DNA of 64,000 nt from Clostridium sp. CS001 (GCF_020443565.1 NZ_JAIZZN010000010.1:62001-126000), one strand, 5' to 3'. Shown: positions 51,441 to 61,462, counted from the stretch's first letter. Notes: a model not told the origin generated them from the sequence alone. Numbers and translations: made by a program.

Positions 51441-54400
51441 ATGGGAGACAGAATGACACCTATTCCATTTAAAGAATTAGTAGAGTGGGTAATGGTTGAA
51501 AATAAAAAGTTTGGCAAGATATTTGGAGTAAGTAAGTTCTTTAAAAAACAAGACAGTAAGATACTTGAAATATTTGGGGAAAAGTTAGAAACTCCTTTTG
51601 GACCAGCAGCGGGACCGGCTACGCAACTAGCACAAAACATAATTGCATCATATGTTTCTGGATGTAGATTCTTCGAATTGAAAACGGTACAAACTCTTGA
51701 TGGAGAAGATTTACCTGTATCAAAACCATGCATAAAAGCAGATGATGAAGGCTATAACGTAGAGTGGTCAACAGAACTTAGAGTTCAGGAGGGTTATGAG
51801 GAATATGTTAAGGCTTGGTTTGTTTTAAAACTGTTATCAAAGGAGTTAGGTCTTGGAAGCCCTAATGGTTTCATATTTAATATGAGCGTAGGTTACGATT
51901 TTAAGGGGATTTCTTCACCTAAAATAGATGATTTCATTATGGGTCTCAAAGATGCAAGTGGAACTAGTATTTGGAAAGAATGTAGTGAGTTTCTATTAGA
52001 GAATATAGAAAAATTTCAAAATGTAGATAGTGAATATGTTAAGGCTATATCACCTAAGATATGTACATCAATAACGTTATCAACGTTACATGGTTGTCCA
52101 CCAAAAGAAATTCAGCGTATTTCAGAGTATTTAATAAATGAAAAAGGATTAAATACGTATGTAAAGTGTAATCCTACATTACTGGGCTATGAGTTTGCAA
52201 GAAAAACTCTAGATAGTATGGGATATGAGTATATTTCTTTTGATGAGCATCACTTCAATGATGACTTACAATTTGCTGATGCTATTGTTATGTTTAAACA
52301 TCTACAAACATTAGCAAGTGATAAGGGACTGTCTTTTGGGGTTAAATTAACAAATACCTTCCCAGTCCAGATTAAAAATGCTGAATTACCTGGAGAAGAG
52401 ATGTACATGTCAGGAAAAGCTCTATATCCTCTTTCCTTAGCACTGGCTACATTACTTTCAAAAGAATTTAATGGAAAACTTAAAGTATCTTATTCGGGAG
52501 GCGCAGATGCTTTTAATATAAAGGATATATTTGAAACAGGAATATGGCCAATAACAATAGCAACAACACTTTTAAAAATAGGTGGATATCAAAGATGTGT
52601 GCAAATTGCGCAGAAACTAAGTAGCGTAGAATATAATGATAAATATGTAATAGATAATGAAAAATTAATGAAGTTAAAAGCTAAGTCAGTAAAAGATATT
52701 CATCATATAAAGGCACTAAAACCAATTCCTAATCGCAAGATAAATGCAAAGGTGCCATTAGCTGATTGTTTTGCTGCAGCATGTGAATCTGGATGCCCTA
52801 TTGGTCAAGATATTCCAGAATATATAAGCTTTGTGGATCAAGGCAAACATCTTGAAGCTTTAAAGGTAATAGTAGAAAAAAACCCACTTCCATTTATTAC
52901 AGGGACAATATGCAACCATGCTTGTATGAATAAATGTGCTAGAAATTACTGTGATGAACCAGTTGACATAAGAGGAATTAAGCTACAAGCAGCAGAAAAT
53001 GCCTACGAAAATTTAATGAAAGAACTTAAAGAAACTGAGAAAAGCAATGTTCGAGTAGCAATAATTGGTGGTGGGGCTACGGGTCTTTCTGCAGCATATT
53101 TCCTTGCAAGAGAAGGAATGAAGGTAACAATTTTTGAAAAAAGAAACGCATTAGGTGGAATAGTGAAACATGTTGTTCCAGAGTTTAGAATATCAGGAGA
53201 TACTGTTGATAAGGATGTTGAACTTATCCGTAGTATGGGAGTTGAAATTAAGTTAAATTCAGAGCAGAACTCTGTGGCTAAGTTAAAAGAAGAAGGATAT
53301 AAATATATATTGCTTGCAATAGGAGCATGGGAGCCAGGCAAGTTAGAACTTGAAGGTGGAAATGTTATTAATGTAATCAATTTCTTAGAAAGATTAAGAA
53401 GTGAAGACCCATCATTAAAGCTTGGGAAAAATGTTGTGGTAATTGGTGGTGGTAACACTGCAATGGATGCAGCAAGAGCGGCTAAAAGGACAGTTGGTGT
53501 AGAACATGTATACTTAGTGTATCGTAGAACTAAAAAATATATGCCGGCAGATGAAGAAGAATTAATACTTGCTATTGAAGATGGAGTAGAATTCAAGGAA
53601 TTATTATCACCAGTAAAAATTAATGGTGGAGTTCTTACCTGTGAGGTTATGAAACTAGGTGAGCCGGATGAAAGTGGAAGAAGAAAGCCAATTTCAAGTG
53701 GTGAGATGGTAGAACTACCTGCAGATACCATTGTATCAGCAGTGGGTGAAAAAATTGATGTTAGGATATTTAATGAAAATAATATTAAGATAAACAAAAA
53801 AGGCGAAGCAATGGTAGATGAATTAACATTAGAAACAAATGTTGAAAAAGTTTACGTGGCTGGAGATGGATTACATGGTCCTGCTACAGTAGTTCAAGGA
53901 ATTGCAGATGCAACTAAATTTGCAAGGGCAGTAGTAAAAGAAGAAAAGAATTGCGCTCTCACATTGAATTTACAAGTTGGAAGTAAGGACATTAAAGAAA
54001 TAATAGCCAAAAGAGGAATACTTAAAATGGTTGCTAGTGGTGAAAAAGAATGTGAAAGATGTCTTCAATGCTCAACAGTATGTGAAGCATGCGTGGATGT
54101 ATGTCCTAACCGTGCAAATATTTCAATAAAAGTAAAAGGAAATGAAATGCAACAAATAGTTCACGTTGATAAGATGTGTAATGAGTGTGGAAACTGCGAG
54201 ACTTTCTGTCCATATAGCAGTGCGCCATATAAGGAAAAGTTTACACTGTTTGCTACAGAAGAAGGATTTGAAGATAGTGAAAACTTTGGATTTGTATTAA
54301 TTAATAAAGATGAAAACATTGTAAGAGTTAGGTTAGAAGGCAAAGTTTTAGAATGCAAGCTTAAAGACAATGATACATTAATACCTAAAGACATTGAAAA

Positions 54401-54443
54401 TATGATTTGGGCGGTAATTACTGACTATGGTTATATGATTTAA
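51441..54443 (+). CDS. ygfK: YgfK, putative selenate reductase subunit / Fe-S flavoprotein
   Basis: A 1000-residue, three-part oxidoreductase. The N-terminal 420 residues form a dihydropyrimidine/dihydroorotate dehydrogenase-like barrel (GPAAGPATQLAQNI, LSTLHGCPPKEIQ, KCNPTLLG). A GltD-like middle has cysteine clusters (CESGCPIGQDIP, CNHACMNKC) and two nucleotide folds (AIIGGGATGLSAAY near 540, VVIGGGNTAMDAAR near 666). The C-terminus has ferredoxin clusters near 873 and 913. The selenate reductase label comes from E. coli; in purine-degrading anaerobes the likely task is NAD(P)H-driven reduction of a purine-derived ring. AGGAGG before the ATG. Confidence 0.95.
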   Translation: MGDRMTPIPFKELVEWVMVENKKFGKIFGVSKFFKKQDSKILEIFGEKLETPFGPAAGPATQLAQNIIASYVSGCRFFELKTVQTLDGEDLPVSKPCIKADDEGYNVEWSTELRVQEGYEEYVKAWFVLKLLSKELGLGSPNGFIFNMSVGYDFKGISSPKIDDFIMGLKDASGTSIWKECSEFLLENIEKFQNVDSEYVKAISPKICTSITLSTLHGCPPKEIQRISEYLINEKGLNTYVKCNPTLLGYEFARKTLDSMGYEYISFDEHHFNDDLQFADAIVMFKHLQTLASDKGLSFGVKLTNTFPVQIKNAELPGEEMYMSGKALYPLSLALATLLSKEFNGKLKVSYSGGADAFNIKDIFETGIWPITIATTLLKIGGYQRCVQIAQKLSSVEYNDKYVIDNEKLMKLKAKSVKDIHHIKALKPIPNRKINAKVPLADCFAAACESGCPIGQDIPEYISFVDQGKHLEALKVIVEKNPLPFITGTICNHACMNKCARNYCDEPVDIRGIKLQAAENAYENLMKELKETEKSNVRVAIIGGGATGLSAAYFLAREGMKVTIFEKRNALGGIVKHVVPEFRISGDTVDKDVELIRSMGVEIKLNSEQNSVAKLKEEGYKYILLAIGAWEPGKLELEGGNVINVINFLERLRSEDPSLKLGKNVVVIGGGNTAMDAARAAKRTVGVEHVYLVYRRTKKYMPADEEELILAIEDGVEFKELLSPVKINGGVLTCEVMKLGEPDESGRRKPISSGEMVELPADTIVSAVGEKIDVRIFNENNIKINKKGEAMVDELTLETNVEKVYVAGDGLHGPATVVQGIADATKFARAVVKEEKNCALTLNLQVGSKDIKEIIAKRGILKMVASGEKECERCLQCSTVCEACVDVCPNRANISIKVKGNEMQQIVHVDKMCNECGNCETFCPYSSAPYKEKFTLFATEEGFEDSENFGFVLINKDENIVRVRLEGKVLECKLKDNDTLIPKDIENMIWAVITDYGYMI

Positions 54444-54463
54444 AATTGATGGGGTGAAGTTAA

Positions 54464-55837
54464 ATGTCAATTATTATAAAAGGGGGAACTATTGTAACTC
54501 CCAGAAGAAGCTATATTTCTGACATTAAAATTCAGGGTGAAGTGATTTCCGAAATTGGTGAAAACTTAGAAGATGATAAAGCTGAAATTATAGATGCAAC
54601 TGGGTGTTTATTGTTCCCGGGATTTATTGATTCTCATACCCACCTTGATTTAGACACGGGATACACTAGAACTGCAGATAATTTTAAAACAGGTACTGCT
54701 GCAGCCATAGTGGGTGGAACTACAACAATTTTAGATTTTGCAACCCAAAACAAAGGTGAAACTTTAAGTGAAGCGCTAAATAACTGGCACAAGTTAGCTG
54801 CTGATGTTTCAAGTTGTGATTATGGTTTTCATATGGCTATAACAGAGTGGAATGAAGACATTAAAAATGAACTTAAGGTAATGAAGGATCAAGGAATAAC
54901 CTCATATAAGGCGTATATGGCTTATGATAGTTTACGCCTTAATGATGGGGAGATATATGATATTTTAAAGGCTTTAAAAAAGTATAATTCAATACTTGGG
55001 GTACACTGTGAAAATGGAGATCTTGTAAATACAATGATAAAAGAGCAGCTTAAGGAGGGTAATACTACTCCAGCAGCTCATCCATTGTCAAGACCTAATA
55101 TGGTTGAAGCAGAAGCAGTGTCAAGATATATAGATATTGCAAAGCTAGCTAAAGCACCTATATATATTGTTCATTTAAGTACAAAGGAAGGCTTAGAAGT
55201 GGCATTAAAAGCAATGGAAACAGGGCAAGAAGTATACTTAGAAACATGCCCTCAGTATTTGCTTTTAGATGATAGTAAGTACTTATTAGAAGACTTTGAA
55301 AGTGCAAAGTATGTTTTATCACCACCTTTAAGAAAAGATCAAGATATACAAAGCTTATGGCAAGCTTTGAAAGATGAAGATATAGACATAATTGGAACAG
55401 ATCATTGTAGTTTTAATTTTAAAGGTCAAAAGGATCATGGCATAAATGATTTTAGTAAAATTCCTAATGGCATACCAGGGGTTGAGCATAGGCCGGCCCT
55501 TATGTACACATATGGAGTAGAGAAAGGTATGATTACTAAAGAGCAAATGTGTGGTCTTCTTAGTGAAAATGTTGCAAAGTTATTTGGTATGTATCCTAGA
55601 AAAGGAGTGCTACGAGTTGGAAGTGACGCAGATATAGTTATTTGGGATGGACTTCTTAAAGGAACTATATCTAAAGATAATCAAAAACAAAATGTAGATT
55701 ATACACCCTTTGAAGGTTTTGAAACTATAGGAAGTGCTAAACATGTTTTCTTAAGAGGTACTGAGGTTGCGCGCGGCGGAAATATTATAAAGTATAACCT
55801 TGGTAAATATATAAAACGAGGTGACAAGGATGTTTAA
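54464..55837 (+). CDS. hyuA: D-hydantoinase / dihydropyrimidinase-type cyclic amidohydrolase
   Basis: Opens a cyclic ureide ring. DSHTHLDLDTG near residue 57 holds the metal histidines, TSYKAYMAYDS near 148 the carboxylated lysine, GVHCENGDLV near 180, IYIVHLST near 235 and IIGTDHCSF near 310 the last aspartate. The 457 residues match the hydantoinase family and its ygeZ/hyuA representatives in purine loci. GGGGTG lies before the ATG. It overlaps xdhD by eight bases. In this setting the substrate is probably a hydantoin or ureido compound from purine breakdown. Confidence 0.93.
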   Translation: MSIIIKGGTIVTPRRSYISDIKIQGEVISEIGENLEDDKAEIIDATGCLLFPGFIDSHTHLDLDTGYTRTADNFKTGTAAAIVGGTTTILDFATQNKGETLSEALNNWHKLAADVSSCDYGFHMAITEWNEDIKNELKVMKDQGITSYKAYMAYDSLRLNDGEIYDILKALKKYNSILGVHCENGDLVNTMIKEQLKEGNTTPAAHPLSRPNMVEAEAVSRYIDIAKLAKAPIYIVHLSTKEGLEVALKAMETGQEVYLETCPQYLLLDDSKYLLEDFESAKYVLSPPLRKDQDIQSLWQALKDEDIDIIGTDHCSFNFKGQKDHGINDFSKIPNGIPGVEHRPALMYTYGVEKGMITKEQMCGLLSENVAKLFGMYPRKGVLRVGSDADIVIWDGLLKGTISKDNQKQNVDYTPFEGFETIGSAKHVFLRGTEVARGGNIIKYNLGKYIKRGDKDV

Positions 55838-58388
55838 CTTTATTGTAAATGGGAATAAAGTGGAGGCCTTAGAAGATAAAAAGTTAATTACTTTTTTAAG
55901 AGAAGATCTTAATTTAACCTCTGTTAAGAATGGATGCTCTGAGGGTGCCTGTGGAACATGTATGGTCTTAGTTGATGGGGTAGCAAAAAAAGCATGTGTG
56001 TTAAAAACAAGTAAGCTAGTAGGCACAACTATTATAAGCGTTGAAGGTCTTTCGGATAGGGAAAAGGATGTATATGGGTATGCTTTTATGGAAGCTGGAG
56101 CTGTGCAATGTGGTTTTTGTACTCCGGGTATGGTTATAAGTGCAAAGGGTCTTATTGATAAGGTTGAAAGTCCAACTGAGGAGCAAATAAAAGTTGCTTT
56201 AAAGAATAATATCTGTCGTTGTACTGGATATGTGAAAATAATAGAAGCTGTAAAGCTATCTGCTAAGATTTTAAGAGAAAACACAGAAGTTCCAAAATGT
56301 ACTTGCAAAGGATTAGTAGGAGAAAGATTAAATAGAATTGATGCTACAGATAAGGTTCTGGGCACCGCAGAATACGTAGATGATATTCGTATAGAAGGTA
56401 TGATTTATGGTGGTGCAGTTAGAACAAAATATCCAAGAGCAATAGTTAAAAGTATAGATATTAGTAAGGCAAAAGAGTTGCAAGGGGTTTATGCAGTAGT
56501 TACAGCAGATGACCTTCCTGGAAATCAAAAAATTGGTCATATTAAAAAAGACTGGGATGTATTAATACCAGAAGGGAAAACAACTCACTGCATTGGGGAT
56601 GCTATAGTTTTAATAGCGGCGCAAACAGAGGAAATACTGGAGAAAGCTAAAACTTTAGTTAACATTGAGTTTGAAGAATTATCACCAATTACTTGCCCAG
56701 AAGATGCAATGAAAGGTGATGCTCCAGAGATACATCCAAGTGGAAATATACTTGCAACTGAAACCTTAGTGTTTGGCAATGCAGATAAACTTATTAAAGA
56801 TTCAAAATACGTAGTAACAAATAAATATAGTACACCATTTACTGAGCATGCTTTTTTAGAAACAGAAACAGCAGTTGCGGTGCCAGATGGCGAGGATGGA
56901 ATAATAATATATTGTGCCGACCAAGGAATTTATCAAACACGTAAGGAATGTGCAGAAGCTTTAGGAATAGATCAAAGCAAAGTAAGAGTTATAAGTAAAA
57001 TAGTTGGTGGTGGATTTGGTGGAAAAGAAGATATGACAGTTCAACACCATGCAGCGATTCTTAGTTTTCTATGTAAAAAGCCTGTAAAGGTTGCATTAAG
57101 TCGCAAAGAAAGTATAATGGTACATCCGAAACGCCATGCTATGGAGATGGAAATTACAACAGCCTGTGATGAAAATGGATATCTGACAGCTATGAAAGCT
57201 ATTATAATTGCAGATACAGGGGCGTATGCTTCCCTTGGTGGTCCGGTGCTACAAAGAGCTTGTACTCATGCAGCAGGTCCATATAATTATCAAAATATAG
57301 ACATAGTTGGAAAAGCAGTATATACCAATAATCCACCAGCGGGCGCTTTTAGAGGCTTTGGAGTAACACAAAGTTGCTTTGGAGCAGAGTGTAATTTAAA
57401 TCAGCTTGCAAAAATGGTAGGGCTAACTCCTTGGGAAATAAGATATAAAAATGCAATTAGGCCTGGTCAGGTGCTTCCAAATGGACAAATTGCAGATTCT
57501 TCAACAGCTCTTGTGGAAACTTTAGACGCTGTAAAAGAAATATGTGAGCAAAACCCTAAAGCAGGAATAGCTTGTGCTATGAAAAATAGTGGATTAGGGG
57601 TTGGACTCCCAGATGTTGGACGTTGCAAGCTTATTATTAAGGATAGTAAAATATATATCCATACTAGTGCAGCTTGCATTGGGCAAGGTCTTGGAACTAT
57701 ATTAACTCAAATAGTTTGTGAAACTCTAAATATATCACAAGATAAAGTTATATATACATTACCAGATACCTCCACCTGTCCTGACTCAGGTAATACAACA
57801 GCTTCACGTCAAACATTATTTACAGGTGAAGCAGCAAAGAAAGCAGCCTTAGAACTTCAGGATGCCTTAAGTTATCAAACATTAGAGAATTTAGACGGGC
57901 AAGAATTTTATGGTGAATTCAAAGGCATAACTGATAAAATGAATTCAATTAAGCAAAATCCAGTAAGTCATGTAGCCTATGGATATGCAACTCAGGTTGT
58001 TATCTTAAATGATGAAGGTAAACTTGAAAAAGTTATTGCAGTTCATGATGTTGGCACCGCGGTAAATCCTAAAAATATTGAGGGGCAAATTGAAGGTGGA
58101 GTTGTAATGAGCCTTGGGTATGCTTTAACAGAGGATTACCCGCTTATGGGTAGCGTGCCAACTGCTAAGTTTGCAACACTGGGACTCTTTAAAGCTACAG
58201 AAGTACCAAAAATAGAGTGTGTTATTTTAGGTAGAGGAAATACTAAACTTGCATATGGCGCAAAGGGAATAGGAGAAATTTGTTCTGTACCTACTGCTCC
58301 TGCTGTTGCTGGTGCTTATTATAATTATGATGGTGAATTTAGAACAAAGCTTCCTATGGTAAATACTCCATATAGTAGAAAGAAGTAA
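55830..58388 (+). CDS. xdhD: selenium-dependent xanthine dehydrogenase XdhD (fused Fe-S and Mo subunits)
   Basis: A single 852-residue chain combining an N-terminal two-cluster [2Fe-2S] domain (CSEGACGTCMV near 39, CGFCTPGM near 94, CRCTGY near 130) with a C-terminal molybdopterin domain (RIDATDKVLGTAEYVDD near 168, GGGFGGKEDMTVQ near 393, AGAFRGFGVTQ near 505, AYGAKGIGEICSVPTAPAV near 810). No FAD domain is present. This architecture defines XdhD-type selenium-dependent hydroxylases. I start at ATG 55830, behind GAGGTG, rather than GTG 55821. Selenium is expected as a labile Mo ligand, not as selenocysteine. It is followed directly by the maturation genes. Confidence 0.95.
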   Translation: MFNFIVNGNKVEALEDKKLITFLREDLNLTSVKNGCSEGACGTCMVLVDGVAKKACVLKTSKLVGTTIISVEGLSDREKDVYGYAFMEAGAVQCGFCTPGMVISAKGLIDKVESPTEEQIKVALKNNICRCTGYVKIIEAVKLSAKILRENTEVPKCTCKGLVGERLNRIDATDKVLGTAEYVDDIRIEGMIYGGAVRTKYPRAIVKSIDISKAKELQGVYAVVTADDLPGNQKIGHIKKDWDVLIPEGKTTHCIGDAIVLIAAQTEEILEKAKTLVNIEFEELSPITCPEDAMKGDAPEIHPSGNILATETLVFGNADKLIKDSKYVVTNKYSTPFTEHAFLETETAVAVPDGEDGIIIYCADQGIYQTRKECAEALGIDQSKVRVISKIVGGGFGGKEDMTVQHHAAILSFLCKKPVKVALSRKESIMVHPKRHAMEMEITTACDENGYLTAMKAIIIADTGAYASLGGPVLQRACTHAAGPYNYQNIDIVGKAVYTNNPPAGAFRGFGVTQSCFGAECNLNQLAKMVGLTPWEIRYKNAIRPGQVLPNGQIADSSTALVETLDAVKEICEQNPKAGIACAMKNSGLGVGLPDVGRCKLIIKDSKIYIHTSAACIGQGLGTILTQIVCETLNISQDKVIYTLPDTSTCPDSGNTTASRQTLFTGEAAKKAALELQDALSYQTLENLDGQEFYGEFKGITDKMNSIKQNPVSHVAYGYATQVVILNDEGKLEKVIAVHDVGTAVNPKNIEGQIEGGVVMSLGYALTEDYPLMGSVPTAKFATLGLFKATEVPKIECVILGRGNTKLAYGAKGIGEICSVPTAPAVAGAYYNYDGEFRTKLPMVNTPYSRKK

Positions 58389-58394
58389 GTTGAT

Positions 58395-58431
58395 AGTTTA
58401 TAGTTGAGCATTCCACGCTTAACTATAAACT
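58395..58431 (+). repeat. 15-bp hairpin between xdhD and yqeC
   Basis: AGTTTATAGTTGAGC pairs with GCTTAACTATAAACT (one G-U pair) around a seven-base loop. No T-run follows, so it may stabilise mRNA or reduce expression of the maturation genes rather than terminate. Confidence 0.5.
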
Positions 58432-58453
58432 AAAATAAATAAGTGGGGGCATT

Positions 58454-59179
58454 ATGAACCTAAGTGATTATATTGAACTAGATAAAAAAGATATTATTTC
58501 TATTGTAGGTGCTGGTGGAAAAACCACAATGATGTTTAAACTTGCAAATGAATTAAGACTAAGTAGTAAGATATTGGTAACCACAACCACTAAGATATAT
58601 CTTCCGCCTAAGGATAGCTATGATTTTATATGTACTGATGGTGAAATGATAGATAAGTATAAGGCAATGAAGGAAAATGGAATTTATGTATTGGGTTCAG
58701 GAGTAAATGAGGAAGACAAAGTTTTAGGAGTAAGTGAAAAACAATTGGAAGAGTTAGCACCATATTTTGATTATATATTAATAGAAGCAGATGGCTCAAA
58801 GAAAAAACAGTTAAAAGGCTGGAATGAATTTGAGCCAGTTGTCTATTGCAAAACTACAAAAACTGTAGGAATTGTAGATATACAATCTCTTGGGATGTTA
58901 GTAAATGAGGATAAAGTTCATAGAAGTAAGATATTTTGTGAAATAACTGGTGCCAGGCAGGGCGATGTGGTTAAAATTGAACATTTAACTAAGTTAATTA
59001 TGCATCCCCAAGGGCTGTTTAAAAGTGCTCAGGGGGAAAAAATATTATACATCAATAAAGCAGAAGAAGCTGAGCAGTTGGTATTAGCTAAATCATTAGC
59101 TAGTAAAATAAATCTAAGTAATAATAAAATAGTTCATAGGGTGGTTATTGGCAGCTTAAAAACTAACACATATTTTTGA
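58454..59179 (+). CDS. yqeC: selenium-dependent hydroxylase accessory protein YqeC
   Basis: A P-loop protein of 241 residues. ISIVGAGGKTTMMFKLA near residue 16 is the nucleotide-binding loop; ILVTTTTKIYLP near 38, LIEADGSKKKQLKGW near 112 and CKTTKTVGIVDIQSLG near 135 are family signatures. YqeC is found only with selenium-dependent molybdenum hydroxylases and is thought to help insert or handle the selenium-containing cofactor; the exact step is not known. Starts after GTGGGGGC. First of yqeC-mocA-yqeB. Confidence 0.92.
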   Translation: MNLSDYIELDKKDIISIVGAGGKTTMMFKLANELRLSSKILVTTTTKIYLPPKDSYDFICTDGEMIDKYKAMKENGIYVLGSGVNEEDKVLGVSEKQLEELAPYFDYILIEADGSKKKQLKGWNEFEPVVYCKTTKTVGIVDIQSLGMLVNEDKVHRSKIFCEITGARQGDVVKIEHLTKLIMHPQGLFKSAQGEKILYINKAEEAEQLVLAKSLASKINLSNNKIVHRVVIGSLKTNTYF

Positions 59180-59197
59180 TAGGTAGGTAATGTAATA

Positions 59198-59791
59198 ATG
59201 ATAAGTGCCATAATATTAGCATCAGGGTATTCACGGAGAATGAGACAAAATAAACTTCTATTAAAGTATAGAGGCAAATCGTTAATTGAGCACACTATAG
59301 ACAACATTCTTCAGTGTGATTTTTCAGAGGTTATTCTGGTTGCAAGAGAAGAGGAAATAATAGAAATTGGTAATAGATATGGATTAAAGGTTATTATCAA
59401 TGAAAATGCAGTTAAAGGAATAAGTGAGTCTATTAAATTAGGAGTAGGAAATGCAAAAGAGACAGATGGGTTTATGTTTTTTATGGCAGACCAGCCTTTT
59501 TTAGATGTAGTCACAGTAATAGAGCTCTGTAATGAGTTTTTGGAAAATTCAAATAGTATAATTATTCCTAGGTTTCAGGACAAAAGGGGTAGCCCTGTGA
59601 CATTTCCATGTATTTTCAAAGAAGAGTTTTTGCTTTTAGAAGGAGATGTTGGTGGAAAGGTAATAATAAATAAAAACTTAGATAAAGTTCGGTTTGTTGA
59701 AGTGTGGAATGCTGAAAAATTATTTGATGTTGACACTAATGAAAATTATGAGTATATCCTAAAACTAGGGGAGAAGGATGAGCATGTTTAA
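59198..59791 (+). CDS. mocA: molybdenum cofactor cytidylyltransferase (MocA/YgfJ type)
   Basis: A nucleotidyltransferase of 197 residues that should attach CMP to molybdopterin. The N-terminal loop ILASGYSRRMRQNKLLLKYRGK (first 30 residues) is the NTP-binding motif, here with SG instead of the usual AG; MFFMADQPFLD near 92 carries the metal aspartate and RFQDKRGSPVTFP near 125 completes the fold. Related to MobA. It overlaps yqeB by 14 bases, indicating coupled expression. Such CMP-form cofactors are required by xanthine dehydrogenase-type enzymes. Confidence 0.92.
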   Translation: MISAIILASGYSRRMRQNKLLLKYRGKSLIEHTIDNILQCDFSEVILVAREEEIIEIGNRYGLKVIINENAVKGISESIKLGVGNAKETDGFMFFMADQPFLDVVTVIELCNEFLENSNSIIIPRFQDKRGSPVTFPCIFKEEFLLLEGDVGGKVIINKNLDKVRFVEVWNAEKLFDVDTNENYEYILKLGEKDEHV

Positions 59792-60596
59792 TGATATTGT
59801 AATTGTGCGTGGTGGAGGAGATTTGGCATCGGGTACAATTCAAAAATTGTATAGAAGTGGATTTAAGGTATTGGTTTTAGAAGTAGCAAAGCCTACTTGT
59901 ATCAGGCGAAGTGTTTCTTTTAGTGAAGCTATATATGAAAGAGAAGTGGAGATAGAAGGAATTACAGCTGTACATGTAAGCTCTTTAAATGAAATAGAAA
60001 AAGCCTTCCGTAATAAGAAGATTCCAGTGATTATAGATGAAGAGGGCAAGTATATTAAAGAGATAAAGCCTAAAATTGTAGTTGATGCCATCATTGCTAA
60101 GAAAAATATGGGTACAACAAGGGACATGGCGGATATAACTATTGCACTTGGTCCTGGATTTACAGCAGGCCAAGATGTAGACGTTGTCATAGAGACCAGC
60201 AGAGGGCATAACTTAGGTAGATTGATTTTTAATGGGCAAGCATTAAAAAACACTGGAATTCCAGGAAATATAATGGGATTCGCTAAAGAAAGAGTTATAT
60301 ATTCACCTGGCCAAGGAATAATGGACAATGTAGTTGATATTGGTGCCATGGTTAAAAAGGATGAAGTTATTGCCTATGTAGGGGATGTAGAGGTAAAGGC
60401 AACAATACCCGGAATATTAAGGGGGATTTTGCGAAGTGGAAGCACTGTAACCCCGGGTTTTAAAATTGCAGATATTGATCCAAGGGTTTCAGAAAGGGTG
60501 AATTGCTACACCATTTCTGATAAAGCGAGAAGTGTTGCAGGTGGAGTATTAGAAGCAATACTTTATCTTAGGAATAATCAAAGCAAGGAGGACTAA
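59778..60596 (+). CDS. yqeB: selenium-dependent molybdenum cofactor biosynthesis protein YqeB
   Basis: A 272-residue protein with VRGGGDLASGTIQKLYRSG at the start, a Rossmann-like glycine-rich motif, then VLEVAKPTCIRRSVSFSEAIYE near 33-54 and GPGFTAGQDVDVVIETSRGH near 125. These define the YqeB family, a marker of selenium-dependent molybdenum hydroxylase maturation. ATG 59778 and 59784 are both possible starts behind GGGGAG. It overlaps mocA and is four bases from the XdhC-like gene. The biochemical role is not established. Confidence 0.93.
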   Translation: MSMFNDIVIVRGGGDLASGTIQKLYRSGFKVLVLEVAKPTCIRRSVSFSEAIYEREVEIEGITAVHVSSLNEIEKAFRNKKIPVIIDEEGKYIKEIKPKIVVDAIIAKKNMGTTRDMADITIALGPGFTAGQDVDVVIETSRGHNLGRLIFNGQALKNTGIPGNIMGFAKERVIYSPGQGIMDNVVDIGAMVKKDEVIAYVGDVEVKATIPGILRGILRSGSTVTPGFKIADIDPRVSERVNCYTISDKARSVAGGVLEAILYLRNNQSKED

Positions 60597-60600
60597 TAGC

Positions 60601-61410
60601 ATGGAAGAGAAAATCTTAAAAGCAATTTATGAGAGTTTAGCAAATGGAAAGAAGGCTGCACTATTAACTATTACAGATATAAAAGGCTCGACTCCAAGAA
60701 AAAAAGGAGCCCTTATGGCAGTTTGGGAAGATGGAACGATAGAGGGTAGCATTGGTGGAGGAAATATCGAATATGCAGTAATTGCAAAAGCTATAGAGTG
60801 TATTAAGGAAGGAGTAGATAAAGAATTCCAGTTTGAACTCACTGACGAGGGTGATCTGCATATGCAATGTGGAGGGAAAGCTACTATATATGTAAAGATA
60901 TTTAAACCTAGAGCAAAGCTACTTATTATAGGGGCGGGACACGTAGGCATTGAACTATTTAAGCTAGCAAAGATATTAGATTTTTACACTGTAATATTTG
61001 ATGATAGAGAAGAATTTGCTAATGAAAAAAGATTTATCGGGGCAGATGAAATTATTGTAGGTAACATAGGTGAAAAAGTTTCAAACTATCCTGTTGATAA
61101 GAATACCTACATTATAATCGTAACAAGAGGTCACAAATGTGATGCTGATGCACTTAAAGTTACTGCACAGTCTGATGCTTCATATATTGGAATGATTGGA
61201 AGTAGGAAAAAGACAGAATTTGTTATGAATAGTCTTATAAGTGAAGGAATACAAAGAGACGCTCTTAAAAAGGTATATGCACCAATAGGAATCAATATTT
61301 CTTCAGAAGAGCCAAATGAAATTGCACTGGGCATTATGAGTGAGATACTACTTATTAAGAATAAAGGGACTTTAGAGCATTTAAAGGACATAAAAAAGGT
61401 GAATTTTTAG
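60601..61410 (+). CDS. XdhC/CoxI-family molybdenum enzyme maturation factor
   Basis: A 269-residue protein of the XdhC/CoxI family. The N-terminal domain has TITDIKGSTPRKKGALMAV near residue 21 and GSIGGGNIEYAV near 50. The C-terminal Rossmann domain has LLIIGAGHVGIELFKLA near 103, VTRGHKCD near 180 and YIGMIGSRKKTEFV near 197. Family members bind molybdopterin, aid its sulfuration and insert it into xanthine dehydrogenase-like enzymes; a link to selenium here follows from the neighbours. AAGGAGG before the ATG. Not the same as the Fe-S subunit named xdhC at 19941. Confidence 0.92.
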   Translation: MEEKILKAIYESLANGKKAALLTITDIKGSTPRKKGALMAVWEDGTIEGSIGGGNIEYAVIAKAIECIKEGVDKEFQFELTDEGDLHMQCGGKATIYVKIFKPRAKLLIIGAGHVGIELFKLAKILDFYTVIFDDREEFANEKRFIGADEIIVGNIGEKVSNYPVDKNTYIIIVTRGHKCDADALKVTAQSDASYIGMIGSRKKTEFVMNSLISEGIQRDALKKVYAPIGINISSEEPNEIALGIMSEILLIKNKGTLEHLKDIKKVNF

Positions 61411-61462
61411 ATAGATATAAAAGTTTCAGAGGTAGAATTATTAATAATTAGGTGGGGAAACA

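Noticed and set aside
53003-53797. Leftward open frame of 264 codons within ygfK
   Set aside because: Antisense shadow of a conserved flavoprotein domain; low-complexity Ser/Pro/Leu composition typical of antisense frames.
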